NCBI RefSeq assembly: GCF_041080655.1
Contig: NZ_CP163525.1
Span: forward strand, 3,286,001-3,350,000
Length of the DNA stretch: 64,000 nt
Direction: 5' to 3'
DNA from: Streptomyces sp. CG4
GTDB lineage: Bacteria; Actinomycetota; Actinomycetes; Streptomycetales; Streptomycetaceae
Every line of letters begins with the position of its first letter. Positions within the stretch are counted from its first letter, which is position 1. Made by a program: the position numbers and the translations under genes. A model generated the notes under the pieces. The model was not told where the DNA came from and did no database searches. It saw only the letters and a program-made list of their open reading frames with translations. Shown one piece after another: positions 33,756 through 42,853 of this stretch.

Positions 33756-36155
33756 ATGGAGCGACAGTCGACATACACGGCCACGGCCACCATCGATGAG
33801 CACGGCATCCTCACGAGCTGGAGCGAAGGCGCGGAGCGGCTGCTCGGCTACGACTCCCCGGCCGTCGTCGGCCGGCCCGCGACCGCGCTGCTCGCCGCCG
33901 ACGGCTCCACGGCCCGGCGGATCGTCGCCGGGCGCGAACGCTGGAACGGCACGGTCCCGCTGCGGCACCGCGACGGCCGGCTGCTGGAGCTGGGCGTGCT
34001 CGCGCACCGCCGGACGTCGGCCGCGGGGGTCACCGACTGGCTCGTGGTGAGCGCCGTGACGGCCCGGCAGCAGCCGCCGCGCGGCGAACCGCTGGAGGAG
34101 TGGACCTTCCTGCAGTCCCCCTTCCCGCTGGCCATCTTCGACGCCGATCTGCGGCTCGTCCGCGCCAACCGCCGGATGGAGCACGCCCTCGCGCTGCCCG
34201 AGGCCGCCGTCCGCGGACTGCGGCTGCCGCACATCGTGCCCGGCGTCGCGAGCGAGGAGGCCGACCGGTCGATGCGGCAGGCGCTGGAGTCCGGCCGGCC
34301 GCAGGAGGCCCAGGCCCGGCTCGGCCCCCAGTTCGGCCGTACCGCCGTGCTCACCCCGCTGAAGGACGCCGGCGGCCGGGTGCACGCCGTCTGCCTGTCC
34401 GCGCAGGTGCCCGGCCCGGACTCGGCCGGCCGCTCCCGCCCCTCGGGCGAGATCGGGGTGCGCGCCGGCACGGCGGCGGACCAGGCCCGCGCCGCGCAGG
34501 AACTCGGCGAGGTCACGGTCCCCCGGCTCGCCGACGTCATGGCGGTCGACCTGCTCGACTCCCCGCGCGACACGGACGAGGACTCCGCCCCCGGACCCGG
34601 CCCGGTCGTCCTGCGCCGCGCCGCGCTGCGCGTCGTCCCGGACGACGCCGGACCCGCCTACGGCACCGGCGTCGGCGAGGCGATCGTCTGCCCGGCCGAC
34701 TCCCCGCCGGCCCAGTGCCTGGCGGCGGGCCGGCCGCTGCTGTACGAGACGACGGACCCGGTCGTCACCGAGTGGGCGGCGGCGGATCCGGGCGCAGCCT
34801 GGCTGCGCGCCTCCGGAGCGCGCGCCGTCCTGGCCGTACCGCTGCTCGTCCAGGACAGCGCGCTCGGCGTGGCGCTCTTCGGCCGGCGCCCCGGCCGGGG
34901 GGACTTCGACCCGGAGGACCTGCGGCTGGCGCAGGAGTTCACGGCCAGGGCGGCCGCCGGCATCCGGCAGGCCCTCCCGCACCGCCCGAAAGGCGAGGGA
35001 GGCGCCCCCGCCTACCCGCGGGCCCGCACCACCACCATGGCGCTGCAGCAGAGCCTGCTCCCGCACACGCTGCCCGACCAGGCGGCCCTGGAGATCGCCA
35101 CCCGCTATCTGCCGGCCGCGACCCGGGCCGGGGTGGGCGGCGACTGGTTCGACGTGATCCCGCTGTCCGGGGCGCGGGTGGCGCTCGTCGTGGGCGACGT
35201 GGTGGGCCACGGCATCCGCGCCTCGGCCACCATGGGCCGGCTGCGCACCGCCGTACGCACCCTGGCCGACGTCGATCTGCCGGCCGACGAGCTCCTCACC
35301 CACCTCGACGACCTGGTGCTGCGGCTCGCCGCCGACGAGGGCAGCACGGACCCGGCCGCCGAGACCGCCGGCGGCATCGGCACCACCTGTCTGTACGCGG
35401 TCTACGACCCGGTCTCGCGCCACTGCACCCTGGCCCGGGCCGGTCATCCGCCGCCCGCCGCGGTCAGCCCGGAGGGCGCCGTGCGCTTCCTGGACGTGCC
35501 GGCGGGGCCGCCGCTCGGGCTCGGCGGGCTGCCCTTCGAGGCCGTCGAGACCGAACTGCCCGAGGGCAGCCTGCTCGTCCTCTACACCAACGGGCTGTTC
35601 GAGGCCCGTGAGCACGACATCGACGAGGCGCTGGACAAGATGTTCGCGGCGCTCGGCCGGCCCGCGAAGTCGCTGGACGCGCTCTGCGACCGTGTCCTCA
35701 CCGCGCTGCTGAGCCACCGCCCGGACGACGACATCGCCCTGCTCGTCGCCCGCACCCGTGTCCTGCACGAGGACCGGGTGGCCGCCTGGGAGCTGCGGCA
35801 CGACCCCACGGACGTCTACCGGGCCCGCCATCTGGTCCGCGACCAGCTGACCGTGTGGGGCCTGGAGGAGGCCACCTTCCCCACCGAACTGATGGTCAGC
35901 GAGCTGGTCACCAACGCCATCCGCTACGGCCGTCCGCCCATCCAGCTCCGGCTGATCCACCAGGACTCGACCCTGCTCTGCGAGGTGTACGACTCCAGCG
36001 GCACCACCCCGCACATGCGGCGCGCCCGCATCTTCGACGAGGGCGGCCGGGGCCTGCTGCTGGTCGCCCAGCTGGCCGAGCGCTGGGGCACCCGGCACGA
36101 CCGGGTCGGCAAGACGGTGTGGGCGGAGCAGTCGCTCTCCGGGGCCACCGGGTGA
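33756..36155 (+). CDS. PAS/GAF/SpoIIE phosphatase with anti-sigma-type ATPase domain
   Basis: A 799-residue soluble signalling protein. Domains in order are PAS (about 8-105, ATIDEHGILTSWSEGAERLL), a second PAS-like domain (about 115-220), GAF (about 270-410), a SpoIIE-type PP2C phosphatase (about 430-650; GVGGDWFDVIPL, VVGDVVGHG, DDDIALLVAR) and a C-terminal HATPase (about 670-795; MVSELVTNAIRYG, DEGGRGLLLVAQL). The combination of phosphatase and RsbW-like kinase in one chain is typical of Streptomyces and acts on STAS anti-anti-sigma factors. No sigma factor or STAS gene is adjacent. The gene ends one base before the convergent glycine-rich gene. Confidence 0.93.
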   Translation: MERQSTYTATATIDEHGILTSWSEGAERLLGYDSPAVVGRPATALLAADGSTARRIVAGRERWNGTVPLRHRDGRLLELGVLAHRRTSAAGVTDWLVVSAVTARQQPPRGEPLEEWTFLQSPFPLAIFDADLRLVRANRRMEHALALPEAAVRGLRLPHIVPGVASEEADRSMRQALESGRPQEAQARLGPQFGRTAVLTPLKDAGGRVHAVCLSAQVPGPDSAGRSRPSGEIGVRAGTAADQARAAQELGEVTVPRLADVMAVDLLDSPRDTDEDSAPGPGPVVLRRAALRVVPDDAGPAYGTGVGEAIVCPADSPPAQCLAAGRPLLYETTDPVVTEWAAADPGAAWLRASGARAVLAVPLLVQDSALGVALFGRRPGRGDFDPEDLRLAQEFTARAAAGIRQALPHRPKGEGGAPAYPRARTTTMALQQSLLPHTLPDQAALEIATRYLPAATRAGVGGDWFDVIPLSGARVALVVGDVVGHGIRASATMGRLRTAVRTLADVDLPADELLTHLDDLVLRLAADEGSTDPAAETAGGIGTTCLYAVYDPVSRHCTLARAGHPPPAAVSPEGAVRFLDVPAGPPLGLGGLPFEAVETELPEGSLLVLYTNGLFEAREHDIDEALDKMFAALGRPAKSLDALCDRVLTALLSHRPDDDIALLVARTRVLHEDRVAAWELRHDPTDVYRARHLVRDQLTVWGLEEATFPTELMVSELVTNAIRYGRPPIQLRLIHQDSTLLCEVYDSSGTTPHMRRARIFDEGGRGLLLVAQLAERWGTRHDRVGKTVWAEQSLSGATG

Positions 36156-36156
36156 G

Positions 36157-36690
36157 TCAGCCATTGCCGCCGTTGCCCCCGCGGCCGCCCTGACCGCTGC
36201 TCTCGCAGCCGACGCCGAGGCAGATCCCGCCGTTGCCGCCCCGGCCGCCGTCGCCGCCGTCGCCGGTGCCCACCGCGCCGCCGCCGTTCCCGCCGTTGCC
36301 GCCGTTGACGCTGCCCGAGCAGACGCCGGCGCAGATCCCGCCGTTGCCGCCCCTGGTGCCGGCCCGGCCCGGTGCGCCGTTGGTGCCGTCGCCGCCGTTG
36401 GCGCTGCCGTTGCAGAGCCCGGCGCAGATGCCGCCGTCGTGTCCGCCGGTGCCGTTGACGGTGCCGTTGCAGTTGCCCGCGCAGATCGTGTCGCCGATGC
36501 GGACGCTGCCGTTGCCGACATGGATGCTGCCGCTGCCCGTACGGAGGCTGCCGAGGCCGGCAGGGCTGCTGCCCGGTCCGCTGCCGACGGGGCCGGTGTC
36601 GGCCATCGCGGCCGGTGCCATCGCGCCCCCGGCGATCACGAAGGTGGAGACCGCGAGCCCGAGACCGAATTTCCAGGAGTGCCTGCGCAT
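36157..36690 (-). CDS. secreted glycine-rich repeat protein with CxGxC motifs
   Basis: A 177-residue exported protein with signal peptide (FGLGLAVSTFVIAGGAMAPA, cleavage near AMA-DTG). The mature part has four ICxGxC units (ICAGNCNG, ICAGLCNG, ICAGVCSG, ICLGVGCES) separated by glycine/asparagine-rich spacers (GGNGGNGG). Paired cysteines and Gly-rich linkers suggest a disulfide-braced structural or surface protein. The ATG follows AAAGGAAAT. It lies 23 bases after the collagen-like lipoprotein gene, and both form an apparent operon. No named family is recognised. Confidence 0.75.
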   Translation of the reverse strand: MRRHSWKFGLGLAVSTFVIAGGAMAPAAMADTGPVGSGPGSSPAGLGSLRTGSGSIHVGNGSVRIGDTICAGNCNGTVNGTGGHDGGICAGLCNGSANGGDGTNGAPGRAGTRGGNGGICAGVCSGSVNGGNGGNGGGAVGTGDGGDGGRGGNGGICLGVGCESSGQGGRGGNGGNG

Positions 36691-36713
36691 GGGATTTCCT
36701 TTCGCTGAATTTC

Positions 36714-37157
36714 TCACGCAGATTCCGGCTGCAGAAATGCGAGCCAGTCGCCGTTCAGGAGCTGGCGTTCCCATGTGCTGATTTCCTGCTCCGAGATCTT
36801 GTACTTCTTGGCCGCGTCGGCCTGGGTCACCCGGCCGGTCAGCACGGTCAGCGCGATGCGCGCCTTGTCCAGCTGGGAGAGTTCCGACTTCGGTTTGTCG
36901 GGCAGGTCCTGCGGGCCCTGGAACGGGGCACAGCCCGGCTTGCCGGGCTGGCCGGGCTCCCCCGGCTGACCGGGCGCGCCGCCCTTGCCGCCTTCGCCGC
37001 CTTCGCCGCACTGGGAGGACTGCTGGGCCAGGGCCGAGTAACCGGTGGCGGCCGGGGCCGCGTGGGTGACCGCTTGGGCGCCGCATGCGGTGACGGTGAC
37101 GAGAGCGGCGGAGGCCGCCGCGAGGAGGAAGGGGCGCTGCCAGAGGTTGGTGGACAT
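36714..37157 (-). CDS. lipoprotein with collagen-like segment and HTH-like tail
   Basis: A 147-residue protein with a lipoprotein signal ending at Cys25 (LVTVTACGA). A short Gly-rich and collagen-like stretch follows (GKGGAPGQPGEPGQPGKPG, about 57-75, G-x-P triplets), then a C-terminal alpha-helical domain. That tail (DKARIALTVLTGRVTQADAA, then KKYKISEQEISTWERQLLNG) resembles the helix-turn-helix at the front of IS3-type transposases, which is strange for an exported protein. It may be a structural domain that happens to share the pattern. Both neighbours are also Gly-rich exported proteins. Confidence 0.72.
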   Translation of the reverse strand: MSTNLWQRPFLLAAASAALVTVTACGAQAVTHAAPAATGYSALAQQSSQCGEGGEGGKGGAPGQPGEPGQPGKPGCAPFQGPQDLPDKPKSELSQLDKARIALTVLTGRVTQADAAKKYKISEQEISTWERQLLNGDWLAFLQPESA

Positions 37158-37347
37158 CGGGGGCTCCGAATGTGATCAGGGGGGTGTGGGATGAGGGATG
37201 TGCGATCAGAGATGAGGGGTGTGTGGTCAGGGATGAGGTGAGAGGTGCCGGATGCGGGCCGAGAGGTTTCGGGAGCGGGCGCGGTGGCCCGGGCAGGGGG
37301 TGGAGGCCCGGAGCGGCCTCCACCCCGTCGACGGTCAGCGCAGACGA

Positions 37348-37944
37348 TCAGAAGAGGCTGAGGCCGCCGGCCCCGCCGTTCCCGCCGGCGCCGCCGAACA
37401 GGCCGCCGATGCCGCCCTTGCCGCCCTTCCCGCCGTTGCCGCCCTGGAAGATGCTGTTGCCGCCCTTCCCGCCGTTGCCGCCCTGGCCGCCGACGAGGGT
37501 GCCGTCGCCCCCGCCGCCGCCGGAGCCGCCGCCACCGCCGGAGAAGATGCCGAAGCCACCGGCACCGCCGTCGCCGCCCTTCCCGCCGACGACGCCTTCA
37601 CCGCCGCCACCGCCGCCACCGCCGCCGCCCCCGGCGAGGACGCCGTCGCCGCCCTTGCCGCCGGCGCCGCCGTCACCACCGGTGCCGAGGAGGCTGGCGC
37701 CACCGGATCCACCGGCGCCACCGCCGCCGCCGACCAGCCCGGAGCCGCCGTCGCCACCGGCCCCACCGGCGCCGCCGCCGTGCACGAAGGCCACGGTCGA
37801 CGTGGGCATCGGGGCCGCCATCGCGCCGGACACGGGAAGGAGGACACCTCCGGTGACCAGTGCGGCGGAGGCGACGGCGGTCGCCAGCCGGAGACCTCGG
37901 CGCTTCGGACGGATGTCGTCGCGGGTCTGAACATTTCGAGTCAT
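37348..37944 (-). CDS. secreted glycine-rich (PGRS-like) protein
   Basis: A 198-residue protein with signal peptide (about 17-43, LRLATAVASAALVTGGVLLP) and a mature part that is more than half glycine, built of GGxGG triplet-like repeats (GGAGGDGGSG, GGNGGKGGNS, GGNGGKGGKGGIGG). It superficially resembles mycobacterial PE_PGRS repeats but lacks a PE domain. It ends GGAGGLSLF, an aromatic C-terminus. The ATG at 37944 follows GGGAGAAGA. It is the first of three glycine-rich exported genes in the same direction. The function is unknown; a wall or spore-surface role is a guess. Confidence 0.75.
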   Translation of the reverse strand: MTRNVQTRDDIRPKRRGLRLATAVASAALVTGGVLLPVSGAMAAPMPTSTVAFVHGGGAGGAGGDGGSGLVGGGGGAGGSGGASLLGTGGDGGAGGKGGDGVLAGGGGGGGGGGGEGVVGGKGGDGGAGGFGIFSGGGGGSGGGGGDGTLVGGQGGNGGKGGNSIFQGGNGGKGGKGGIGGLFGGAGGNGGAGGLSLF

Positions 37945-38146
37945 GAGTCTTCTCCCATGGATGGATGTAAGGAATTCCGGAGGGAATTTCCACCCTCCGT
38001 GCCGCCTCATTTCCTTTCCGGTGTCTCCGGTGAGGCCGCACTTCAAGTAGGCCCGAAACGGAAATCCGGGTCATGTTCCGAGGACTCGGGACTTGACGAC
38101 ACCACGGGGGTCGGGTAAAGCCCGCGTAAGCGCGACGGGGCTGGGC

Positions 38147-39097
38147 TCAGGCGAGGAACGGCCGGGCCCAGGCGGGCGGATCCGGTGGCGGCACGCGGTC
38201 CACCACGGTCGGCGTACGGCGGCGGGAGACGGGGGCGGCGGCCACCTCGCGCAGGGCGGCCACGAACTCCAGGCAGGAGTCGTAGCGGTCGCCCGGGGCC
38301 TTCGCCAGGGCGCGGCCGAGGACCTCGTCGGCGGCCGCCGGGATGTCCGGCCGCTCCGCGCTGAGGGCGGGCGGCGGGTCGTACTGGTGGGCCCAGAGCA
38401 GTTCGAGCTGGTCCTCCCGCCGGAAGGGCGGGGCGCCCGCGAGCATCTCGTGGACCACACAGGCCAGGCTGTACAGATCGGACCGGCCGTCCACCGGGCG
38501 CCCGGTGATCCGCTCGGGCGCCACATAGTCGAGGGTGCCGACGAACTCGCCCGCGGTGGTGAACCCGGTGAGCGACAGCGACTTCTTGGCCAGCCCGAAG
38601 TCGGTGAGGTAGACGTGCTCGGGGTGGTCGCTGTCGACGCCCTTGGCGACCATGACGTTGGCCGGTTTGACGTCCCGGTGCACCAGCTCGCGCGCATGCG
38701 CCGCGTCCAGGGCGGACGCCAGCTGGGCCGCGATGCGCAGCGCGGCCGCGACCGGCAGCGAGCCCTCCTGGTCGATCAGCGCACGCAGGTCCAGGCCCGC
38801 GACGTAGCACATGGCGATGTAGAGGATCCCGTCCGCCTCGCCGGCCTCGAAGACGGGGACGATGTTGGGATGGTCGATGGCGGCCGCCACCCGCGACTCC
38901 TGGGCGAAACGGCGGCGGAAGGCGTCGTTGCGGGTGTACTCGGGGGCGAGCAGCTTGAGCGCGACCGTCCGCCCCAGCCGCAGGTCCTTGGCCTGGTAGA
39001 CGACGGCCATGCCACCGCGGCCGAGTTCGCGTTGCACCTTGTAGCCCGCTATCTCGGCCCCGATCAGCCCGGAGGGGCTCCTGGGGGGCCAACTCAC
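38147..39097 (-). CDS. soluble serine/threonine protein kinase
   Basis: A 316-residue Hanks-type kinase. The glycine loop LGRGGMAVVYQAKD (25-38), Lys48 (VALKLL), catalytic HRDVKPAN (140-147) and DFG at 166-168 are all intact, with an activation loop TAGEFVGTLDYVAPE. Unlike PknB it has no transmembrane or PASTA part; it stops soon after the kinase domain with a Pro-rich tail. The start is GTG. It lies upstream of the glycine-rich genes in the same direction, but 200 bases separate them, so a functional link is unproven. Confidence 0.93.
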   Translation of the reverse strand: MSWPPRSPSGLIGAEIAGYKVQRELGRGGMAVVYQAKDLRLGRTVALKLLAPEYTRNDAFRRRFAQESRVAAAIDHPNIVPVFEAGEADGILYIAMCYVAGLDLRALIDQEGSLPVAAALRIAAQLASALDAAHARELVHRDVKPANVMVAKGVDSDHPEHVYLTDFGLAKKSLSLTGFTTAGEFVGTLDYVAPERITGRPVDGRSDLYSLACVVHEMLAGAPPFRREDQLELLWAHQYDPPPALSAERPDIPAAADEVLGRALAKAPGDRYDSCLEFVAALREVAAAPVSRRRTPTVVDRVPPPDPPAWARPFLA

Positions 39098-39151
39098 GCC
39101 TGAATTCTACCGAGCCACACCGATTTGGGGGTCGGTACGGGCGCATGGCGA

Positions 39152-39183
39152 AGGCCCGGGCCTCCCTCACGGGACCCGGGCCT
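39152..39183 (-). terminator. hairpin downstream of lon
   Basis: AGGCCCGGG (39152-39160) pairs with CCCGGGCCT (39175-39183) around a 14-base loop. It lies 22 bases beyond the lon stop on the minus strand and before the kinase gene, so it probably separates the two transcripts. Confidence 0.6.
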
Positions 39184-39204
39184 CCGGCTATCCGGCAGCG
39201 TCCG

Positions 39205-41625
39205 TCACGCCGCGACCGGAATCTGCGGCGCCGCCCCGTTCGTCGCGGGGGCGAGCGCCAGCTCCAGGACCTGGCGGACGTCGGTCACGGTGTGGACGTC
39301 GAGCTTGTCCAGCACCTCGGCCGGGACGTCGTCCAGGTCGGGTTCGTTGCGCTTGGGAATGATCACGGTGGTCACCCCGGCACGCTGGGCGGCGAGCAGC
39401 TTCTGCTTCACCCCGCCGATGGGCAGGACGCGGCCGGTCAGCGAGACCTCGCCGGTCATCGCCACGTCCGTGCGCACCAGGCGGCCGGAGAGCAGCGACG
39501 CGAGCGCCGTGGTCATCGTGATGCCGGCGCTCGGGCCGTCCTTCGGGACCGCGCCCGCCGGGAAGTGGATGTGCGCACCCCGGTCCTTCAAGTCGCCGAC
39601 CGGCAGCTCCAGTTCGGCGCCGTGGCTGCGCAGGAAGCTCAGCGCGATCTGTGCCGACTCCTTCATCACGTCGCCGAGCTGACCGGTGAGGGTCAGCCCC
39701 GCCGCGCCCGTCTCCGGGTCGGCCAGGGACGCCTCGACGAAGAGGACGTCGCCGCCGGCTCCGGTGACCGCGAGGCCGGTCGCCACACCGGGGACGGACG
39801 TACGCCGCTCGGCCGGGTCCTGGGCGGACTCGGGCACATGGTGCGGGCGCCCGATCAGGCCGCGCAGATCCTGGTCCCGGACGGTGAACGGCAGCTCCCG
39901 CTCGCCGAGTTCGTGCTGGGCCGCGACCTTGCGGAGCAGGCGGGCGATGGACCGCTCCAGGGTGCGCACGCCCGCCTCGCGGGTGTACTCGCCGGCGAGC
40001 TTGCGCAGCGCGCCCTCGTCGATGGTGACCTCGTCCTCGCCGAGTCCCGCCCGCTCCAGCTGGCGCGGGAGCAGGTGGTCGCGGGCGATGACGACCTTCT
40101 CGTCCTCGGTGTAGCCGTCCAGCCGGACGATCTCCATCCGGTCGGCGAGCGCCTCCGGGATGGCCTCCAGGACGTTGGCCGTGGCCAGGAAGACCACGTC
40201 CGACAGGTCGAGTTCGACCTCCAGGTAGTGGTCCCGGAAGGTGTGGTTCTGCGCCGGGTCCAGGACTTCGAGCAGGGCGGCGGCCGGGTCGCCCCGGTAG
40301 TCCGAGCCCACCTTGTCGATCTCGTCCAGCAGGACCACCGGGTTCATCGACCCGGCCTCCTTGACGGCCCGCACGATCCGGCCGGGCAGCGCACCGACGT
40401 ACGTACGGCGGTGGCCGCGGATCTCGGCCTCGTCCCGGACGCCGCCGAGGGCGACACGGACGAACTTGCGGCCCATCGCGTGCGCGACGGACTCGCCGAG
40501 CGAGGTCTTGCCGACGCCGGGCGGGCCGACGAGGGCCAGGACGGCACCGCCGCGCCGGCCGCCGATGACGCCCAGGCCACGGTCGCCACGGCGCTTGCGC
40601 ACCGCGAGGTACTCGGTGATGCGCGCCTTCACGTCCTCCAGGCCGGCGTGCTCGGCGTCCAGGATCGCCTTGGCGCCCTGGATGTCGTACACGTCCTCGG
40701 TCCGCTCGTTCCACGGCATTTCGAGCACCGTGTCCAGCCAGGTGCGGATCCAGGAGCCCTCCGGGGACTGGTCGCTGGACCGCTCCAGCTTGTCGACCTC
40801 CTTGAGCGCGGCCTCGCGGACCTTGTCCGGCAGGTCGGCGGCCTCCACGCGGGCGCGGTAGTCGTCGGACTCCTCGCCGTCCTGCTCGCCGTTCAGCTCG
40901 CGCAGTTCCTTGCGGACGGCCTCCAGCTGGCGGCGGAGCAGGAACTCGCGCTGCTGCTTGTCGACGCCCTCCTGGACGTCCTTGGCGATGGTCTCGGCCA
41001 CGTCCTGCTCGGCGAGGTGCTCGCGGAGCTGCCGCGTGGCGAGCCCCAGCCGGGCCACCGGGTCGGCGGTCTCCAGCAGTTCCACCTTCTGCTCGGTGGT
41101 GAGGAACGGCGAGTATCCGGAGTTGTCGGCGAGCGCGGAGACTCCCTCGATGGCCTGGACGCGGTCCACGACCTGCCAGGCGCCGCGCTTCTTCAACCAG
41201 GTGGTGGCGAGCGCCTTGTACTCCTTGACGAGGTCCGCGACCTGGCCCGGCAGCGGGTCCGGCACGCTCTCGTCGATGCGCGCGCCCTCGACCCACAGGG
41301 CCGCGCCGGGACCGGTGGTGCCGGCGCCGATCCGCACCCGGCTCCGGCCGCGGATCAGAGCCCCCGGGTCACCGTCGGCCAGCCGGCCGACCTGCTCGAC
41401 CGTGCCCAGCACACCGGTCTTGGCGTACGTGCCGTCGATGCGTGGCACCAGCAGCACCCTGGGCTTGCCCGGCTCCGACCGGGCGGCGGCCTGTGCGGCC
41501 TCCACCGCGGCGCGTACGTCGGCATCGCTCAGGTCCAGCGGAACCACCATGCCGGGCAGCACGACCTCGTCGTCGAGCGGCAGCACGGGCAGTACGAGCG
41601 TGAACGCCGTGGACTCAGTAGCCAT
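39205..41625 (-). CDS. lon: ATP-dependent protease Lon
   Basis: Cytoplasmic AAA+ protease for damaged and regulatory proteins, 806 residues. It has an N-terminal substrate-binding domain ([20 protein letters not shown]), coiled coil around 180-290, Walker [11 protein letters not shown] (about 367), Walker [10 protein letters not shown], and the protease domain with catalytic Ser near 697 ([10 protein letters not shown]) and Lys near 740 ([10 protein letters not shown]). The ATG at 41625 follows AAGGGGAG; the longer frame from 41646 lacks a site. A HAIR-like inverted repeat 22 bases upstream suggests HspR control, as known for lon in Streptomyces. Confidence 0.97.
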   Translation of the reverse strand: MATESTAFTLVLPVLPLDDEVVLPGMVVPLDLSDADVRAAVEAAQAAARSEPGKPRVLLVPRIDGTYAKTGVLGTVEQVGRLADGDPGALIRGRSRVRIGAGTTGPGAALWVEGARIDESVPDPLPGQVADLVKEYKALATTWLKKRGAWQVVDRVQAIEGVSALADNSGYSPFLTTEQKVELLETADPVARLGLATRQLREHLAEQDVAETIAKDVQEGVDKQQREFLLRRQLEAVRKELRELNGEQDGEESDDYRARVEAADLPDKVREAALKEVDKLERSSDQSPEGSWIRTWLDTVLEMPWNERTEDVYDIQGAKAILDAEHAGLEDVKARITEYLAVRKRRGDRGLGVIGGRRGGAVLALVGPPGVGKTSLGESVAHAMGRKFVRVALGGVRDEAEIRGHRRTYVGALPGRIVRAVKEAGSMNPVVLLDEIDKVGSDYRGDPAAALLEVLDPAQNHTFRDHYLEVELDLSDVVFLATANVLEAIPEALADRMEIVRLDGYTEDEKVVIARDHLLPRQLERAGLGEDEVTIDEGALRKLAGEYTREAGVRTLERSIARLLRKVAAQHELGERELPFTVRDQDLRGLIGRPHHVPESAQDPAERRTSVPGVATGLAVTGAGGDVLFVEASLADPETGAAGLTLTGQLGDVMKESAQIALSFLRSHGAELELPVGDLKDRGAHIHFPAGAVPKDGPSAGITMTTALASLLSGRLVRTDVAMTGEVSLTGRVLPIGGVKQKLLAAQRAGVTTVIIPKRNEPDLDDVPAEVLDKLDVHTVTDVRQVLELALAPATNGAAPQIPVAA

Positions 41626-41646
41626 GATCTCCCCTTCGGCAGTCAA

Positions 41647-41667
41647 GTTGAGCTATGCCGACTCAAC
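41647..41667 (-). promoter_or_regulatory. HAIR-like HspR operator upstream of lon
   Basis: GTTGAGC-N7-ACTCAAC matches the HspR-associated inverted repeat consensus CTTGAGT-N7-ACTCAAG at 11 of 14 arm positions, with the exact 7-base spacer. It lies 22-42 bases upstream of the lon ATG. HspR represses lon, dnaK and clpB in S. coelicolor, so heat-shock control is the expected consequence. Confidence 0.7.
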
Positions 41668-41767
41668 CGCTGGGGATGGGCTGGTGTTCCCGGGGGTTGT
41701 TCGCTGTGAGCGATCACTTGTAGCCAAGGGGTGCCCGGGAGTTGCGCCCGAGAGTGGGGGCTGCTTC

Positions 41768-42625
41768 TCAGGCCGAGGCCGGCTGCGCCCAGCGGCGGAC
41801 CAGAGGCCAGGTCGACACGCCGATCGTCAAGGCGATGAGGTGGCCCCAGTCCGTCATCGGGTCCGCGAACTCGATCAGGTCGCTCACGAGCAGCGAGCCC
41901 ATCAGGCCGAGGACGGGCCAGCCGAGCCAGGGGCGGAGGATGCCGCACAGGGAGCCGATGCTGGCGGCCACGCCGAAGCTGATGCCGTAGTCGAGGCGGT
42001 GCAGTGAGGTGGTGGGGAGGTGGCCGAACAGGACGGCCAGGCCCACGGGGATCTCGGTGGCGAGGGTGGCCAGGACGTGGCCCGCCAGGAAGACGCAGGC
42101 GGTCCGCGCGCCGCCTATGCGCCGCTCCAGCGCGGTGAGCACCAGCACGAACGCGAGCGAGTACGGCGACAGGATGCCGCCCGCGATCCACAGCGCACTC
42201 GCCAGCAGCACCACCACGGGGGAGCGCACCAGGTGGGCCACGTCCGTGCTGGAGGCCTGGTAGAGGGCGTCCATCAGAGTGGGGGCCGCCACGGCCGCGA
42301 TCACCGAGGTGACGGCCAGGACGGCCATGTAGACGAAGGTGAACGGGGTGCCGACCGGAGTGGGCAGCAGCCGCCAGACGCGCGGGATCCGTACGGCCTG
42401 GCGCGCCCCGACGGAGACGGGGGCGGGGACGGAGACGGAGACCGGGACGACGACGAGGTCCGCAACGGGGACGGGAGCGGGCGCCGTGGCGTGCCGCTGG
42501 CGCGGCATGCCGTCCAGCAGATCGGCGAGCACGGGGGCCGGGACGACGGCGGTGCCGTCGGACATGGGCAGGCCCCCCAGGGGTGGCGTCGCGGCCGCCG
42601 CTGGGCCCGTCACGGTCCGTTCCAC
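41768..42625 (-). CDS. rhomboid-like membrane protein
   Basis: A 285-residue protein with a Pro/Val-rich cytoplasmic N-terminus of about 90 residues, then six hydrophobic helices in the layout of rhomboid-like proteins. The segments HVLATLATEIPVGLAVLFGH, LDYGISFGVAASIGSLCG and DWGHLIALTIG correspond to the rhomboid helices 2, 4 and 6. The Ser motif reads YGISFG rather than GxSG and the partner His is in DWGH, so protease activity is uncertain. GTG 42625 is chosen because AAGGAG lies 9 bases upstream; ATG 42565 is a weaker alternative. The gene is divergent from the methyltransferase-like gene. Confidence 0.72.
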   Translation of the reverse strand: MERTVTGPAAAATPPLGGLPMSDGTAVVPAPVLADLLDGMPRQRHATAPAPVPVADLVVVPVSVSVPAPVSVGARQAVRIPRVWRLLPTPVGTPFTFVYMAVLAVTSVIAAVAAPTLMDALYQASSTDVAHLVRSPVVVLLASALWIAGGILSPYSLAFVLVLTALERRIGGARTACVFLAGHVLATLATEIPVGLAVLFGHLPTTSLHRLDYGISFGVAASIGSLCGILRPWLGWPVLGLMGSLLVSDLIEFADPMTDWGHLIALTIGVSTWPLVRRWAQPASA

Positions 42626-42853
42626 GTTGCGGGACTCCTTCCGTCGCGCCCAACCCTTCGGGTTCCGGGGCCCGCTGTCTATGACCGACGCCACGCGAGA
42701 GCGGATTCACAGCAACCTCTCACGCTCCGCCGACGTCCATGCCCCGTACAAACCACCCAAACACATGCCCTACTCACAAAACTACGTGCGAGCCGCCGTG
42801 CCGCCATCCGCAATTCCCATGAACGACAGGACTCGTTCAAGCAGGATGGGGGC

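Noticed and set aside
33600..36521. A 973-codon minus-strand frame opposite the SpoIIE-type gene
   Set aside because: Shadow frame; the plus strand has PAS, GAF, phosphatase and ATPase motifs in order.
36200..37800. CRISPR or satellite-like repeat array in the GC-rich repetitive stretch
   Set aside because: The repeats are short, irregular Gly-codon triplets inside open frames with signal peptides; there are no spacers of regular length.
37348..37944. Assignment of the glycine-rich protein as a PE_PGRS antigen
   Set aside because: There is no PE domain, only a Sec signal peptide, and the organism is not mycobacterial; the similarity is compositional.
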